Shown here in pieces: positions 25,918 to 34,693 of a stretch of 64,000 nucleotides of DNA. Under the pieces are notes generated by a model. The model saw only the letters and a program-made list of their open reading frames with translations. It had not been told where the DNA came from and did not search any database. Where the stretch lies: assembly GCA_012960475.1 (NCBI GenBank), contig DUBE01000038.1:27958-91957 (forward strand), read 5' to 3'. The position numbers and the translations under genes were made by a program. Within the stretch, counting starts at the first letter, position 1; every line of letters begins with the position of its first letter. The DNA is from Planctomycetota bacterium. Its GTDB lineage: Bacteria; Planctomycetota; UBA1135; GCA-002686595.

Positions 25918-27150
25918 TCACCGTCCGCGCATCTGCTTGAAACGCTCGAAGGCTCCATCTCTGCTGCCCTGCTCGGTGCCGGGGCTCGCAGGCAGAGCAC
26001 TCTTGGGCTCTTCCACCATGTCGACAGCGGAAGACACATCCCCGCCCAGTTCAGAGCTCGATACCTCCTCGCTGCTGGCGAAAGCAATCCCCGCTCCTTC
26101 CAGGAGACTGCGCATACCGCCCTTGTCAACACACTTGGCTAGAGCCTCATCCGCGGCAATGGTACCCGAGGCCACCAACTCCAACAGGGAATCATTCAAC
26201 AGGCGCATGCCCTGGCGCGCTCCCATCTGCATCATGGACGGAATCTGGTGAGTCTTGCCCTCGCGAATCAGGTTCGAAACCGCGCTGTTGACGACTAGTA
26301 CTTCAAGAGCAGCCACGCGGCCTGCTTGGACTTTCTTGCACAGAGTCTGAGCCACCACGCCTTTGAGGCTGGTGGACAACATGGTGCGAATCTGCGCCTG
26401 ACGATCAGCGGGGAACTGATCGATGATGCGATCTACAGTTGAGGGCGCAGTAGTAGTGTGCAAGGTGCCAAAAACGAGGTGCCCGGTTTCCGCGGTCTCA
26501 ATCGCGATCTCGATTGTCTCCAGATCGCGCATCTCCCCCACCATCACGATGTCCGGGTCCTCACGCAGAGCGGCGCGCAGGGCACGCTTGAATGATTCGG
26601 TGTGGCCACCCACCTCGCGCTGGTTGATCAGACACTGGTTGTCCTGATGCACGAACTCGATGGGATCCTCGATTGTGATGATGTGGTCCCGCCGCGTACG
26701 ATTGATGTGATCCACCATGGCCGCCAGAGTGGTGGACTTGCCCGAACCCGTGGGCCCCGTGACCAGCACCAATCCCTTGTGCAACTTGCACAGTTCCAAA
26801 ATCGCTGGGGGCAGGCCCAGTTGCTCCGCGGTCAGAATCTCTTCGGGAATCACCCGAAAAACCCCGCCGGGGCCGCGGTTGTCCTCAAACAGATTGGCCC
26901 GAAAGCGCGCGACACCTTCCAGGTGATAGGCAAAGTCCGTATCCCTCTCCTGTTCGAACTGTGTAGCGTTGGCCTCTGGCGCGATCTCCAGCAGGACCTG
27001 GCTCATCTGACGAGCGTCCAGGCTAGGAGCCTCGTCAATGGTCACCATCTCTCCAGAGAGCCGCAACATGGGCTTGCGCCCGCTGGTCATGTGAAGGTCG
27101 GACGCGCCGACTTCGTGCATGCGTTTGAAGAGTGAATCGATCCAGGCCAT
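25918..27150 (-). CDS. pilT: Type IV pilus retraction ATPase
   Basis: 410 residues. The order is N-terminal PAS-like domain (DLHMTSG motif), Walker A TGPTGSGKS (131-139), Asp box ITIEDPIEFVHQ, Walker B VMVGEMRDLETI and His box GTLHTTTA. That is the full set for a PilT-type hexameric ATPase. PilT powers pilus retraction and hence twitching. The Glu/Ser/Pro-rich C-terminal 60 residues extend beyond the usual PilT of about 350. No other pilus gene is in the window, so this is a lone locus. Confidence 0.92.
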   Translation of the reverse strand: MAWIDSLFKRMHEVGASDLHMTSGRKPMLRLSGEMVTIDEAPSLDARQMSQVLLEIAPEANATQFEQERDTDFAYHLEGVARFRANLFEDNRGPGGVFRVIPEEILTAEQLGLPPAILELCKLHKGLVLVTGPTGSGKSTTLAAMVDHINRTRRDHIITIEDPIEFVHQDNQCLINQREVGGHTESFKRALRAALREDPDIVMVGEMRDLETIEIAIETAETGHLVFGTLHTTTAPSTVDRIIDQFPADRQAQIRTMLSTSLKGVVAQTLCKKVQAGRVAALEVLVVNSAVSNLIREGKTHQIPSMMQMGARQGMRLLNDSLLELVASGTIAADEALAKCVDKGGMRSLLEGAGIAFASSEEVSSSELGGDVSSAVDMVEEPKSALPASPGTEQGSRDGAFERFKQMRGR

Positions 27151-27228
27151 GGGTACCAGTTCAGGGTGGGGGTTATGAGTCTTCCATCGGCGTTTCTGCC
27201 CCCCCGACTCAAGCTGGAGCCCGCTCGC

Positions 27229-27510
27229 CTAGCTGAGTTTGGCGACTGGCATGCTGATCAGACCGAGAGCCGCTCCAGTTGGGTCCGTCAGCACCGTGAA
27301 GCGCCCGTGCTCCGGAATCTCACAAGACCGCATGGCGAGCTTTCCTCCGTTGCCCGTAACCCTCTCCAAGCAGGCGCCGAGGTCGTCGGTGGCTACATAC
27401 GCCATCCGGTGATTCGGCACACCATCGGGCAGGGCCTGGGACATGATGCCGCCCATGCCTGCGCCCTGGCCGGGCTCCGCATGCGAGAAGAAGGCTTGCC
27501 CCTGACCCCG
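27229..27510 (-). pseudogene. Truncated VOC (glyoxalase-like) protein, C-terminal half only
   Basis: In-frame translation directly after the symporter stop gives AFFSHAEPGQGAGMGGIM, then about 70 residues including MAYVATDDLGACLERV, NGGKLAMRSCEIPEHGRF and LTDPTGAALGLI. These are the second half of a vicinal-oxygen-chelate domain. The first beta-alpha-beta module is missing, and the frame begins at the symporter stop codon (27511-27513) with no space for it. An internal ATG at 27456 could produce a 75-residue fragment, but a functional VOC protein normally needs both halves. The truncation suggests a rearrangement at about 27500. Confidence 0.6.
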
Positions 27511-29232
27511 TCAGGAGGAGGAGTCGCCCTCGTCGAAGAACGGGCCCCACACCTCCTTGGGCGGCGCGGGGGTGGCGAGGCTGCCGATCACCAGGCCGCC
27601 GATCGACATCAGGGCGGCCGGGAAGGTGGGCTCCTGCAGGAAAGGGTGGAACGAGGTCGTGTCCAGTCCTCCATAGGTCCAGAGGATCGTCACGCCCGCT
27701 CCTAGGACGATCGAGGCAACCGCGCCGGTCAAGGTTGCGCGCTTCCACAGGAATGCAGCAAGCAACGCAGGTGCGATCGAGGCGCCGTAGATGTTGTAGG
27801 CGGTGAAGGCCGCGTCGAGGACCGTCTCGAACTGGCTGACAAGCAAGATTGCGACCCCGCCCAGCACGAGCACGAATACACGACTGATGAACAACACACT
27901 GCGATCGTCGATCCCGGGTCGGATTCGTTGGTAGACATCGCGCGTCAAGTTGGTCGCCGGGATCAGGAGGAACGAGTCCGCAGTCGAGACGATGATCGCC
28001 ATCATCGTGGCCACCAGCAGCATGCCCAGAAGTAGTGGCAAGCTGAGCGCGATGGCGGGGATGACGCCCTCGGTGCCGCTCTTGCGGGCCTTCTGGATCG
28101 CCAGGGCGGCTTCCTGGACTTCCGCACCCTCACCAGACGCGGAGAAATCGCTGCGGTGCGGGCCGTCCAACAGCGCGATAGCCGCGACGATCTGCTCATC
28201 GAAGGACGAGTCCAGCACCTCACCCGCTTCACGACGATCGTTCCGAAGCTCTTCTATCTTGCCGTCCTCCGCCTCCTGTACGATCGGTGCGATCACGCCC
28301 TTCTCGGCCGCCACGCTGCCCGCCAGTCCCAGGAAGCCGACCGCCGACTCGAGAACGAAGACGCCGATCACCCAGAAGAAAACCGCCTTGCGCGCTGAGC
28401 CCCCATCCCGCGCGCTGAAGATGCGCTGGTACACGTTGGCGTCACCAAGGAGCAGGAGCATCGTGGGCACGAAGAAGCTCATCGCAAGCACGGGGCCAGA
28501 GATCCCGGATGTACGCTCCGCCGCCCAGTTGCCCCACATGCTCCACTTGCCCGCCGCCTCCGCCGCAAGGTAGACCTCCTCCGCTCCCCCGACTGCGTTG
28601 ACGATCCAGAACAGAGCCCCGAGCGTACCGAAGGTCATCAGGACGCCATTGACGACGTCGGTGTAGACCACCGAGAACATGCCCGCCAGGACCGTGTAAG
28701 TGATGGCAAAGACGGCCGTTACGATAATCCCCAGCTCTGGTGAGACCGCCCCCTCAGTCACGATCGAGAGGACCTTGCCGCCGCCCTTGAATTGGTAGGA
28801 GACAATCGTCAGGTAGGCGATGACCGTTGTGATGGTCGCCAGAATCGCCGCCGGGGACCCATAACGCGCCTGGAAGATGTCCGGGATGGTGACCTTGCCG
28901 AAGTTGCGAATGCGCTTGGCGATGAAGAACACCAGGATTATGCCCAGCCACGCGCCGCCACTCGACCAGAGGCCCGCGAGACCGTTGCGGTATCCGAGAC
29001 CCGCTCCGCTGAACAGGGACCCGCTACCGATCCAGGTGGCGAGCAACGTGCCGACCAGGATGTACCAGGGCAGAGTCCGCCCTGCGACCATGAAGTCCTC
29101 ACTGTCCTTGACCGACTTGGCCTTGTAGACGCCAACTCCGACGAGGGCCAGGAGATAGAGCAAGCTGGAGAGCAGGTAAGGATTCTCCCAGAGCACGCTC
29201 AGGGTGAAGGAATCAGGAGAAGACTCAGGCAT
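27511..29232 (-). CDS. Sodium:solute symporter (SSS family)
   Basis: 573 residues with about 13 membrane helices and SSS-type motifs early in the protein (DFMVAGRTLPW, GSGSLFSGAGLGYRNGLAG). SSS proteins couple Na+ influx to uptake of sugars, amino acids, sialic acid or other solutes; the substrate cannot be assigned. A hydrophilic insertion of about 75 residues (near 315-390) between helices is rich in Glu, Asp and Arg. The DNA looks more strongly CG-rich than the flanks (visual impression only), and a truncated VOC gene abuts the stop codon; both are compatible with acquisition. Confidence 0.87.
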   Translation of the reverse strand: MPESSPDSFTLSVLWENPYLLSSLLYLLALVGVGVYKAKSVKDSEDFMVAGRTLPWYILVGTLLATWIGSGSLFSGAGLGYRNGLAGLWSSGGAWLGIILVFFIAKRIRNFGKVTIPDIFQARYGSPAAILATITTVIAYLTIVSYQFKGGGKVLSIVTEGAVSPELGIIVTAVFAITYTVLAGMFSVVYTDVVNGVLMTFGTLGALFWIVNAVGGAEEVYLAAEAAGKWSMWGNWAAERTSGISGPVLAMSFFVPTMLLLLGDANVYQRIFSARDGGSARKAVFFWVIGVFVLESAVGFLGLAGSVAAEKGVIAPIVQEAEDGKIEELRNDRREAGEVLDSSFDEQIVAAIALLDGPHRSDFSASGEGAEVQEAALAIQKARKSGTEGVIPAIALSLPLLLGMLLVATMMAIIVSTADSFLLIPATNLTRDVYQRIRPGIDDRSVLFISRVFVLVLGGVAILLVSQFETVLDAAFTAYNIYGASIAPALLAAFLWKRATLTGAVASIVLGAGVTILWTYGGLDTTSFHPFLQEPTFPAALMSIGGLVIGSLATPAPPKEVWGPFFDEGDSSS

Positions 29233-29279
29233 GGAGGGAGGGTAGCGACTTGGGGCCTTCGGGGGCTAGGCTGAAGCAT

Positions 29280-29852
29280 ATGGGATCCACACGGAACAGC
29301 CCTTCAGCCTGGCGAGAGGCGCAAACGGCCGAGGATCTATGTGCCTGCGCACTTGGGTTCCTGGCAGGTGAACTCTTGAGCTTTCCCGGTTGGGGTGCTC
29401 CGAACCTGGATGAGGAGAGCGATACCCTGGTCCCGACCCTGAAACGTTGCTGTCAGGCGGGGTTCTTGACTGTGGCTTCCCAGCCCGCGGGCACTGAATT
29501 GCCTGGAGCGGATGGGCGCATGGAACGCCGACGGGCCTTCGTGACGGGATTTGCGTCAACTCACGCTCTTGAGCACATGGGACGGGAGTTGCCCGACGGG
29601 CTTGTACTCTTCGCCCATGAGTCTTCAATGCTCGACCTGGAGTGCGGCATGGTGGTGGGCGAACGAGGGGACGATGCGTTCCTGCTGGCAGGCGGGGCGG
29701 CCGGGCCGCTGGAACTCGATTTCTTTCGAGAGGAGTCGACCGTCCAGGCCGCCCAGGATCTGGCCAGTTGGAGCTTCGTCAGCCTGATCGATGAGAACTG
29801 GAACCGAGACGATCGGCTCTGGAGCCACCTGGACCGGGTCCTCGCGCCCTGA
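29280..29852 (+). CDS. Hypothetical protein, DUF6919-like
   Basis: 190 residues from the ATG at 29280. The N-terminal part (WREAQTAEDLCACALGFLAG, then ESDTLVPTLKRCCQAGFLTV and ASQPAG) recalls the DUF6919 family known mostly from actinomycetes. That match is from memory and uncertain. The C-terminal half is acidic with no recognisable catalytic pattern. No signal or membrane segment. It is divergent from the symporter, with about 47 bases between start codons, and precedes the redox pair by 59 bases. Confidence 0.55.
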   Translation: MGSTRNSPSAWREAQTAEDLCACALGFLAGELLSFPGWGAPNLDEESDTLVPTLKRCCQAGFLTVASQPAGTELPGADGRMERRRAFVTGFASTHALEHMGRELPDGLVLFAHESSMLDLECGMVVGERGDDAFLLAGGAAGPLELDFFREESTVQAAQDLASWSFVSLIDENWNRDDRLWSHLDRVLAP

Positions 29853-29911
29853 CTTGCTTTGATTAGGGACTCACTCTGCCACGCCTCTGCCGTAGCATCT
29901 GCCAGCAACCC

Positions 29912-30958
29912 ATGAGCGAACCCAACTACGACGACGAGCTTTCCCCCGACCCCGCCTGGGTTGCAATTCTCCTGGCCTGCCTTTGGATCGCCCTGGGTGC
30001 GGTCTTCAAACTGAATTCGGCCTCACCCATGGATGTGCCCGAAGTGGTGCGCGACTTTGCCAGGAACTGGTTGGGGTTGGATGCGGCGGGGACCTACCGC
30101 GCCGCGATTACGATTGAGTTGTGGATCGTGGCCACGGCGGTGCTGAGACCTCGCCTGGGTTGGATTCTGCTGGTCCTACAGTACTTGATCTTTCTGGGGA
30201 TCCTGGTGCAACTGATGGTTGTGGGTGCGGAGCACTGCGGTTGCTTCGGAGGTACCGTGGACGTCAAGCCCTGGCAGATGGCGTTGATGGATGGATCCTT
30301 GCTGCTGGGGCTCCTGGCCTCGCGGCCTTGGCTCAGATTGCCAGTGCTGCCGGGACATCCGATCACCCTCTTCACCCTGGCTGGTTTCTTTGGGCTGGCG
30401 GCCTGGGCTCCCTACTACTTCTTCACCACAGCAGACGCGCCCTTGATGCCAGAGGGCGGACCCACGGTTGTGAAAATCCAGGAGGAAGGCTCGACGGGTC
30501 TTGAGACCCCTACCAACGAACAAGGGAGCGAAGCGACCACCCCTCCCACCGAAACCGGTCCCGTCCTGCCTGACTTCGCCGAGTTGCATCCTGAAACCTG
30601 GGAGGGCAGCGACATTGGTTCTCTGGACCTGGCCCGCTGGCTCACCGAAGGGGCTGACATGATGTACATGGTGCCTCCGGGCGCACGGGTGATTCTCTAC
30701 CGGCGCAGTTGCGATGTATGCGCGGCGCACTTGGAAGAGCTCGCTCTGAGCCCCGATCCAGCCCTGCCGATTGCCTTGATTCGCATTCCTGATGCTGACG
30801 AGTCGGTGACTACGCTGGTCGAAATCTTGCCCGAGGCGGTTTGGAGCGGCGAGTTGCACCACCTCAAGAAAGGCTACGCGGTACAAACGCCCCAGTCATT
30901 TGAGGTGTCGGATGAGTTGACTGTGCAGAACTTGATTGACCTGAGCGAGGGACACTAG
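29912..30958 (+). CDS. MauE-like membrane protein with C-terminal thioredoxin-like domain
   Basis: 348 residues. The first 185 contain four to five membrane helices with the CGCFG motif typical of MauE/DoxX-type redox membrane proteins. A Pro/Thr/Glu-rich linker follows (about 190-220). The C-terminal domain carries RVILYRRSCDVCAAHLEEL, a CxxC site in a thioredoxin-like setting. MauE proteins help to form disulfides or mature periplasmic enzymes. The next gene, two bases downstream, encodes a lipoprotein paralogous to this C-terminal domain, so the two likely act as a membrane electron relay (inference). Confidence 0.72.
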   Translation: MSEPNYDDELSPDPAWVAILLACLWIALGAVFKLNSASPMDVPEVVRDFARNWLGLDAAGTYRAAITIELWIVATAVLRPRLGWILLVLQYLIFLGILVQLMVVGAEHCGCFGGTVDVKPWQMALMDGSLLLGLLASRPWLRLPVLPGHPITLFTLAGFFGLAAWAPYYFFTTADAPLMPEGGPTVVKIQEEGSTGLETPTNEQGSEATTPPTETGPVLPDFAELHPETWEGSDIGSLDLARWLTEGADMMYMVPPGARVILYRRSCDVCAAHLEELALSPDPALPIALIRIPDADESVTTLVEILPEAVWSGELHHLKKGYAVQTPQSFEVSDELTVQNLIDLSEGH

Positions 30959-30960
30959 AA

Positions 30961-31407
30961 ATGGTCGCAAGAGTCGCGCTGGCTTTGACCTTGCTGCTGG
31001 GAGCAACCGCCTGCGACCAGCAACCTGCACCCGACTGGGCCTGGTTCGAGCCCACGGAATGGGAGGGCCAGCGGCTGGCAGAGACCTCACTGGCCCCCTG
31101 GATCGTCGGCGGCATCGATGGTATCCAACTGCCCGCACGAGTCATCCTCTACCGCTCAGGCTGCGAACAATGCGGCAAGCACTTCGATGCCCTCGCGAAG
31201 AACCACATGCCTGGGGCCCTGACCTTGATCCTGATACCCGAACCTGAAGACTCTGGCCCATCCGTGCGCGAGCGCGCTCCGGATCACGATCACCTAGAAC
31301 TGATGCGTTTGCCCCGGGGCTATGGAGTGCCGACGCCCACGGTGCTTCTGATCAACGAAGGTCAACGCATCACCCACGTGCGCACCGGGGATACTCGAAC
31401 CCAGTAA
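30961..31407 (+). CDS. Thioredoxin-like lipoprotein with CxxC
   Basis: 148 residues with a lipobox (GATAC, Cys18). The central motif RVILYRSGCEQCGKHFDALA aligns with RVILYRRSCDVCAAHLEELA of the preceding MauE-fusion protein, and the surrounding W-E-G and APWIVGG segments also match. It therefore arose from duplication of that domain. Two bases separate the genes, indicating one operon. Predicted role: envelope thiol-disulfide exchange partner. No cis-Pro motif is certain, so enzymatic activity is unproven. Confidence 0.65.
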   Translation: MVARVALALTLLLGATACDQQPAPDWAWFEPTEWEGQRLAETSLAPWIVGGIDGIQLPARVILYRSGCEQCGKHFDALAKNHMPGALTLILIPEPEDSGPSVRERAPDHDHLELMRLPRGYGVPTPTVLLINEGQRITHVRTGDTRTQ

Positions 31408-31419
31408 CACGGGTTCGAG
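31394..31419. terminator. Hairpin spanning a stop codon between convergent genes
   Basis: CTCGAACCC (31394-31402) and GGGTTCGAG (31411-31419) form a perfect 9-bp stem. The TAA stop of the thioredoxin-like gene lies in the loop. It sits between convergent genes and could stop transcription in both directions, though T runs are poor. Confidence 0.5.
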
Positions 31420-31431
31420 AGCGGTGCAAAA

Positions 31432-32406
31432 TCACTTCAGGGCAACCAGGTAGCCAATCCAAGCGATACAGTTCTCGCCCTTCTCGTCGAAGTCAAACTC
31501 ACCGTTTCCTTCTTCTTCATCGTCTTCATCAGTGCCTTCAAAATAGGGGCGCACAGTCTCGAAGCCAGCGTCGTAGAGCACGTCCTTCAATTCCGGCAAC
31601 CCCCACAGGCGCCAGTCGTAGGTGAAGGCATTTGTCATTTCTGAGCCATCGGAGAAACGGAAGTGGATGGCGCACTTGTATTCGCCGGTGCCGGGCCAGT
31701 ACTCGACCTGATCCCAGACGTAGGTGAAGGCGTCGTCGTCGATCTCGCGCTCCTCTTCCTGCTCCATCAGGGCATCGGGGCCCCCGTAGATGTCCATCAG
31801 GAAGATGCCGTCTGCAGCCAGATCCCGGTGGATGGAGCGGAAATAGTTGAGCAATTCCTCGCGCTCCTTGAAACAGAAGTATGAGAAGTTCTGGGCCACC
31901 GTCATGTCTGGCCTCTTGTCGGCTGGATCGCGCACATCCGCCAGGTGGAAGGTCATGCGGGCATCCCCGTCTGAGACCGAGCCGAAGTTGTGCAGCTTGC
32001 CCCACTCCACCGGAACAGAATCCAGGTCAAAGCCCTCGGCGGTGTTCCGCGTGTCGCGACTCAAGAACTCCGCCGTCATGGCGGCTGTACCGCAAAAATC
32101 TTCACGGAAGTGACGCAAGGGGCGCTCGCGCAACTCTTTGAAGACACGGGTAGCAAAATCCACATCAGTCTCCGGCGAATTCACCGAGCGTTGGTACAAG
32201 TCCAGCCGGTCCGCAGTCTTGGCCGTCAGGCGACGCTTCTTGCCACCCTTCAGCTTGTTCCTGCGCTTGTTCTTGTTCTTGTTCTTCCCCTTGTTCTTGC
32301 CCTTTTGTTTGGGCTCGCTACTGGAATCCATGCTGCCGGTTCCTGTGGGAATGGTGATGGTCGCCTCATCTGGTGTGAGGGCGGCACCGTTCGATTGCTG
32401 TGTCAT
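31432..32406 (-). CDS. Class I SAM-dependent methyltransferase with Lys-rich N-terminal extension
   Basis: 324 residues from the ATG at 32406. Residues of about 30-62 form a highly basic Lys/Asn/Arg run. The methyltransferase domain follows, with EDFCGTAAMTAEFL as the glycine-rich SAM loop, GFDLDS as the acidic ribose contact and FHLADVRD as the adenine region. The C-terminus has an acidic Asp/Glu run (about 295-310). The substrate is not identifiable; the basic tail suggests an RNA, DNA or ribosome-associated target (inference). Confidence 0.78.
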   Translation of the reverse strand: MTQQSNGAALTPDEATITIPTGTGSMDSSSEPKQKGKNKGKNKNKNKRRNKLKGGKKRRLTAKTADRLDLYQRSVNSPETDVDFATRVFKELRERPLRHFREDFCGTAAMTAEFLSRDTRNTAEGFDLDSVPVEWGKLHNFGSVSDGDARMTFHLADVRDPADKRPDMTVAQNFSYFCFKEREELLNYFRSIHRDLAADGIFLMDIYGGPDALMEQEEEREIDDDAFTYVWDQVEYWPGTGEYKCAIHFRFSDGSEMTNAFTYDWRLWGLPELKDVLYDAGFETVRPYFEGTDEDDEEEGNGEFDFDEKGENCIAWIGYLVALK

Positions 32407-32533
32407 GCTCGCTATTTGGGACGGAAGAAAAAACAAAGGCCTGAAGAGGAGCTGGATACTAACGGCCCGGGTCCCTGATGAAAAGCAAAAGAAGGTGGGC
32501 TCCAGAGTGAGAACCCGGACAACTTCCTCCCAA

Positions 32534-33994
32534 TCAGCGTCTCAGATTCGGCTCCCCTTCCTCCCATGCGGGAGTCAATTCCCCATCCACCACCGCCCGC
32601 ACTGCCGCCAAGCAGGCCTTGCCGGCCTCAAGCATGTGATCGAAGTCGATGGCCTGCACCTCATCGCTCACCCGGTGATAGTCCTTGTGCATGTTGTAGC
32701 TTGAGAGTGTCTGTCCCACGATGCCCGCCTGTACGAAAACAATGTTGTCCGAGCGCGTGAAGAATCGCTGGCTCGGACGAGGGTCCGCAACAATCCCCAC
32801 ACCAGTTGCGGCAATCAGAGGCCCCAGATTCGTGCGATCCCAGCCGGTGAACCACAGCTTGCCGGGGCCTCCCACCATCTCGTCCGGCCGGCCCAGCATC
32901 TCGAAATTGAGGTTGCAGACGACCTTGCTCAGGTCCACGGGGCAGTTGTTCACAAACCAATGAGTTCCAAGCATGCCCACCTCCTCGGCTGCAGCCAGGA
33001 GGATCACCACAGTGCGCACGGGGGCTTCGCCGCGGGCAAGTGCCTCGGCCAGTTCAAGCACTGTAGCCACGCCTGAAGCATCATCATCGGCCCCGTTCAG
33101 GATGCGGTCTTCTGCCCCATCTCCCGCAGCCGGCCCTGAGCGTACACCCATGTGATCAAAGTGCGCTGAGAGCACAATGATCTCGTTGGCAGCTTCGGGA
33201 TTCGTCTCAGTCCCACGCCCGGGAATAACACCAACCACATTGCGCTCTGCCACTGCCATGTCTCCCCCATGAGGATCGAAGACCACACGCTTCCATTCCT
33301 TCGCGCGTGCTCCAACTTCACCGCGCAGGGTAAGGTCCGGCGCAAGAGTCTCCTCAGCGTCCTTTACCAGGCTCAGACGCCGTCCCCGGGGCAATCCCAA
33401 CTCGCGCCCCGGCCTGGAACTCGCCTCGCGCAGGACCAAACCCAGGCCAGCACCCGACTCATGCCCCCCTGCGATCAACATGCGCTTCTGCTCCCCCGCG
33501 CTGGTGTGAAACAAGAGGCAAGTCTCAAGACCCATGTCCTTGGGTAATTCATCCCCCTTCTGCACATGCAAAATGTCAAAGGGACCTCGCACCCCCGGTG
33601 CGCCGGACATACGCATCAAGAACTCGATGCCATATTGAGCCTGTACTTCTCGACCCTCTGCATCTGTAAGGATCAGCTCTGGTGAAGCATCGAATTCCTG
33701 CCGCACCAAAGGCACGGGTTGGAACATGCCCCCCAATGACTCCAAGGACTGCACGCCCACCTGTTCGAGCGCCGCCCCCAAGTACTCTGATACGCGCACC
33801 GACTCCGGGCTGCCCGCCATTCGCCCTCGCATCTCATCAGAAGCCAGGTAGGACAGGTGATGACGCAGGGCCTGCTTGGTTATTTCTGCGTTCGCTGACG
33901 GGAATTCCAACTCCTGCGCGGAATCCTGTGCAGGCACTTGAACGGCCGCAGCAAACAAACCAACACATCCAAGGCTGAGAGCAAAGATCTTCAT
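32534..33994 (-). CDS. Secreted M28-family zinc aminopeptidase
   Basis: 486 residues from the ATG at 33994, which gives a signal peptide ending near AQD; an upstream GTG is less likely. M28 metal ligands are recognisable: LSAHFDHMG (first His), NGADDDASGVA (bridging Asp), AAAEEVGMLG (catalytic Glu and ligand Glu), and a final His in MHKDYHRVSDE. M28 enzymes remove N-terminal residues from peptides. A protease-associated-like insert (about 85-215) lies between signal and catalytic domain. Confidence 0.87.
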   Translation of the reverse strand: MKIFALSLGCVGLFAAAVQVPAQDSAQELEFPSANAEITKQALRHHLSYLASDEMRGRMAGSPESVRVSEYLGAALEQVGVQSLESLGGMFQPVPLVRQEFDASPELILTDAEGREVQAQYGIEFLMRMSGAPGVRGPFDILHVQKGDELPKDMGLETCLLFHTSAGEQKRMLIAGGHESGAGLGLVLREASSRPGRELGLPRGRRLSLVKDAEETLAPDLTLRGEVGARAKEWKRVVFDPHGGDMAVAERNVVGVIPGRGTETNPEAANEIIVLSAHFDHMGVRSGPAAGDGAEDRILNGADDDASGVATVLELAEALARGEAPVRTVVILLAAAEEVGMLGTHWFVNNCPVDLSKVVCNLNFEMLGRPDEMVGGPGKLWFTGWDRTNLGPLIAATGVGIVADPRPSQRFFTRSDNIVFVQAGIVGQTLSSYNMHKDYHRVSDEVQAIDFDHMLEAGKACLAAVRAVVDGELTPAWEEGEPNLRR

Positions 33995-34087
33995 GGCGAA
34001 CAGCCTAACCCCATTCCTGGAGCCTGTGCCTGCCAGGCAGTGAGGTTTCACCTTCCCCCAACATCATGCCGCATGGCCAGCGCCCCC

Positions 34088-34128
34088 AAAAAACCACAGC
34101 GGGGTCCCCATCCCTTGGGAACCCCGCT
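34088..34128 (-). terminator. Rho-independent terminator
   Basis: Read on the minus strand, AGCGGGG (34128-34122) pairs with CCCCGCT (34104-34098), extended inside by further pairs, and is followed by six T residues (34093-34088). It terminates the small gene at 34171-34452. Confidence 0.75.
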
Positions 34129-34170
34129 GCAATGGTGCTCGTGGACTGAGTCAACCCCAGTCGGCGCTCC

Positions 34171-34452
34171 TCAGCTCAACCCACGCTGGATCTGGGTGAC
34201 TTCCCGCAGAGTCTGGAACAAGCGCTCATTCTCCCGAGGCTCCCCGACCCGAATGCGCACAGCCCCGTCGACTCCGCGCGGAACCTTCATGGTTCCCGGC
34301 TCGATTCGTCGGTTGATCTTTCGAGCCAGATCGGACGGGTTGTCCACTCGGATCAAAATCCAATCCCCCACCGATGGCATGGGACTGATCCCGGGAATAG
34401 TTGTGAGACGTGAGAATAGACGGTCCTTCTCGGGTGAAGTTTCAAATGACAT
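34171..34452 (-). CDS. Stand-alone aminotransferase small-domain protein (HisC C-terminal-like)
   Basis: 93 residues from an ATG at 34452 preceded by GGAGGG, with its own terminator downstream. The sequence RLFSRLTTIPGISPMPSVGD, then WILIRVDNPSDLARK, VPRGVDGAVRIRVG and PRENERLFQTL, matches the C-terminal small domain of histidinol-phosphate-type class I/II aminotransferases. The large PLP-binding domain is absent and no remnant of it lies upstream. Good start and stop signals argue for a genuine small gene; function unknown. It is divergent from the homoserine kinase gene. Confidence 0.65.
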   Translation of the reverse strand: MSFETSPEKDRLFSRLTTIPGISPMPSVGDWILIRVDNPSDLARKINRRIEPGTMKVPRGVDGAVRIRVGEPRENERLFQTLREVTQIQRGLS

Positions 34453-34693
34453 CGATCCCTCCTCGATTCGATGAGTCCTCGGGCGACTGTGCGGAGTCGG
34501 TCCGAAGGGTTTGACAGCGGTCGGGCGGGAAGAATCTCTCCCCCTGATCCCAAGAGCACACGGCGGTCGTGAGCGTTTGAAACCAAAAACCATCCGGACT
34601 GCTTGGCATAGGCTGAAGGTAGAAAGCAAAAGTGCAAAGGACAAGAACAGAATCCATGGACCTTTTGGGTCGCACATGGGAGACTGGGCCGCC

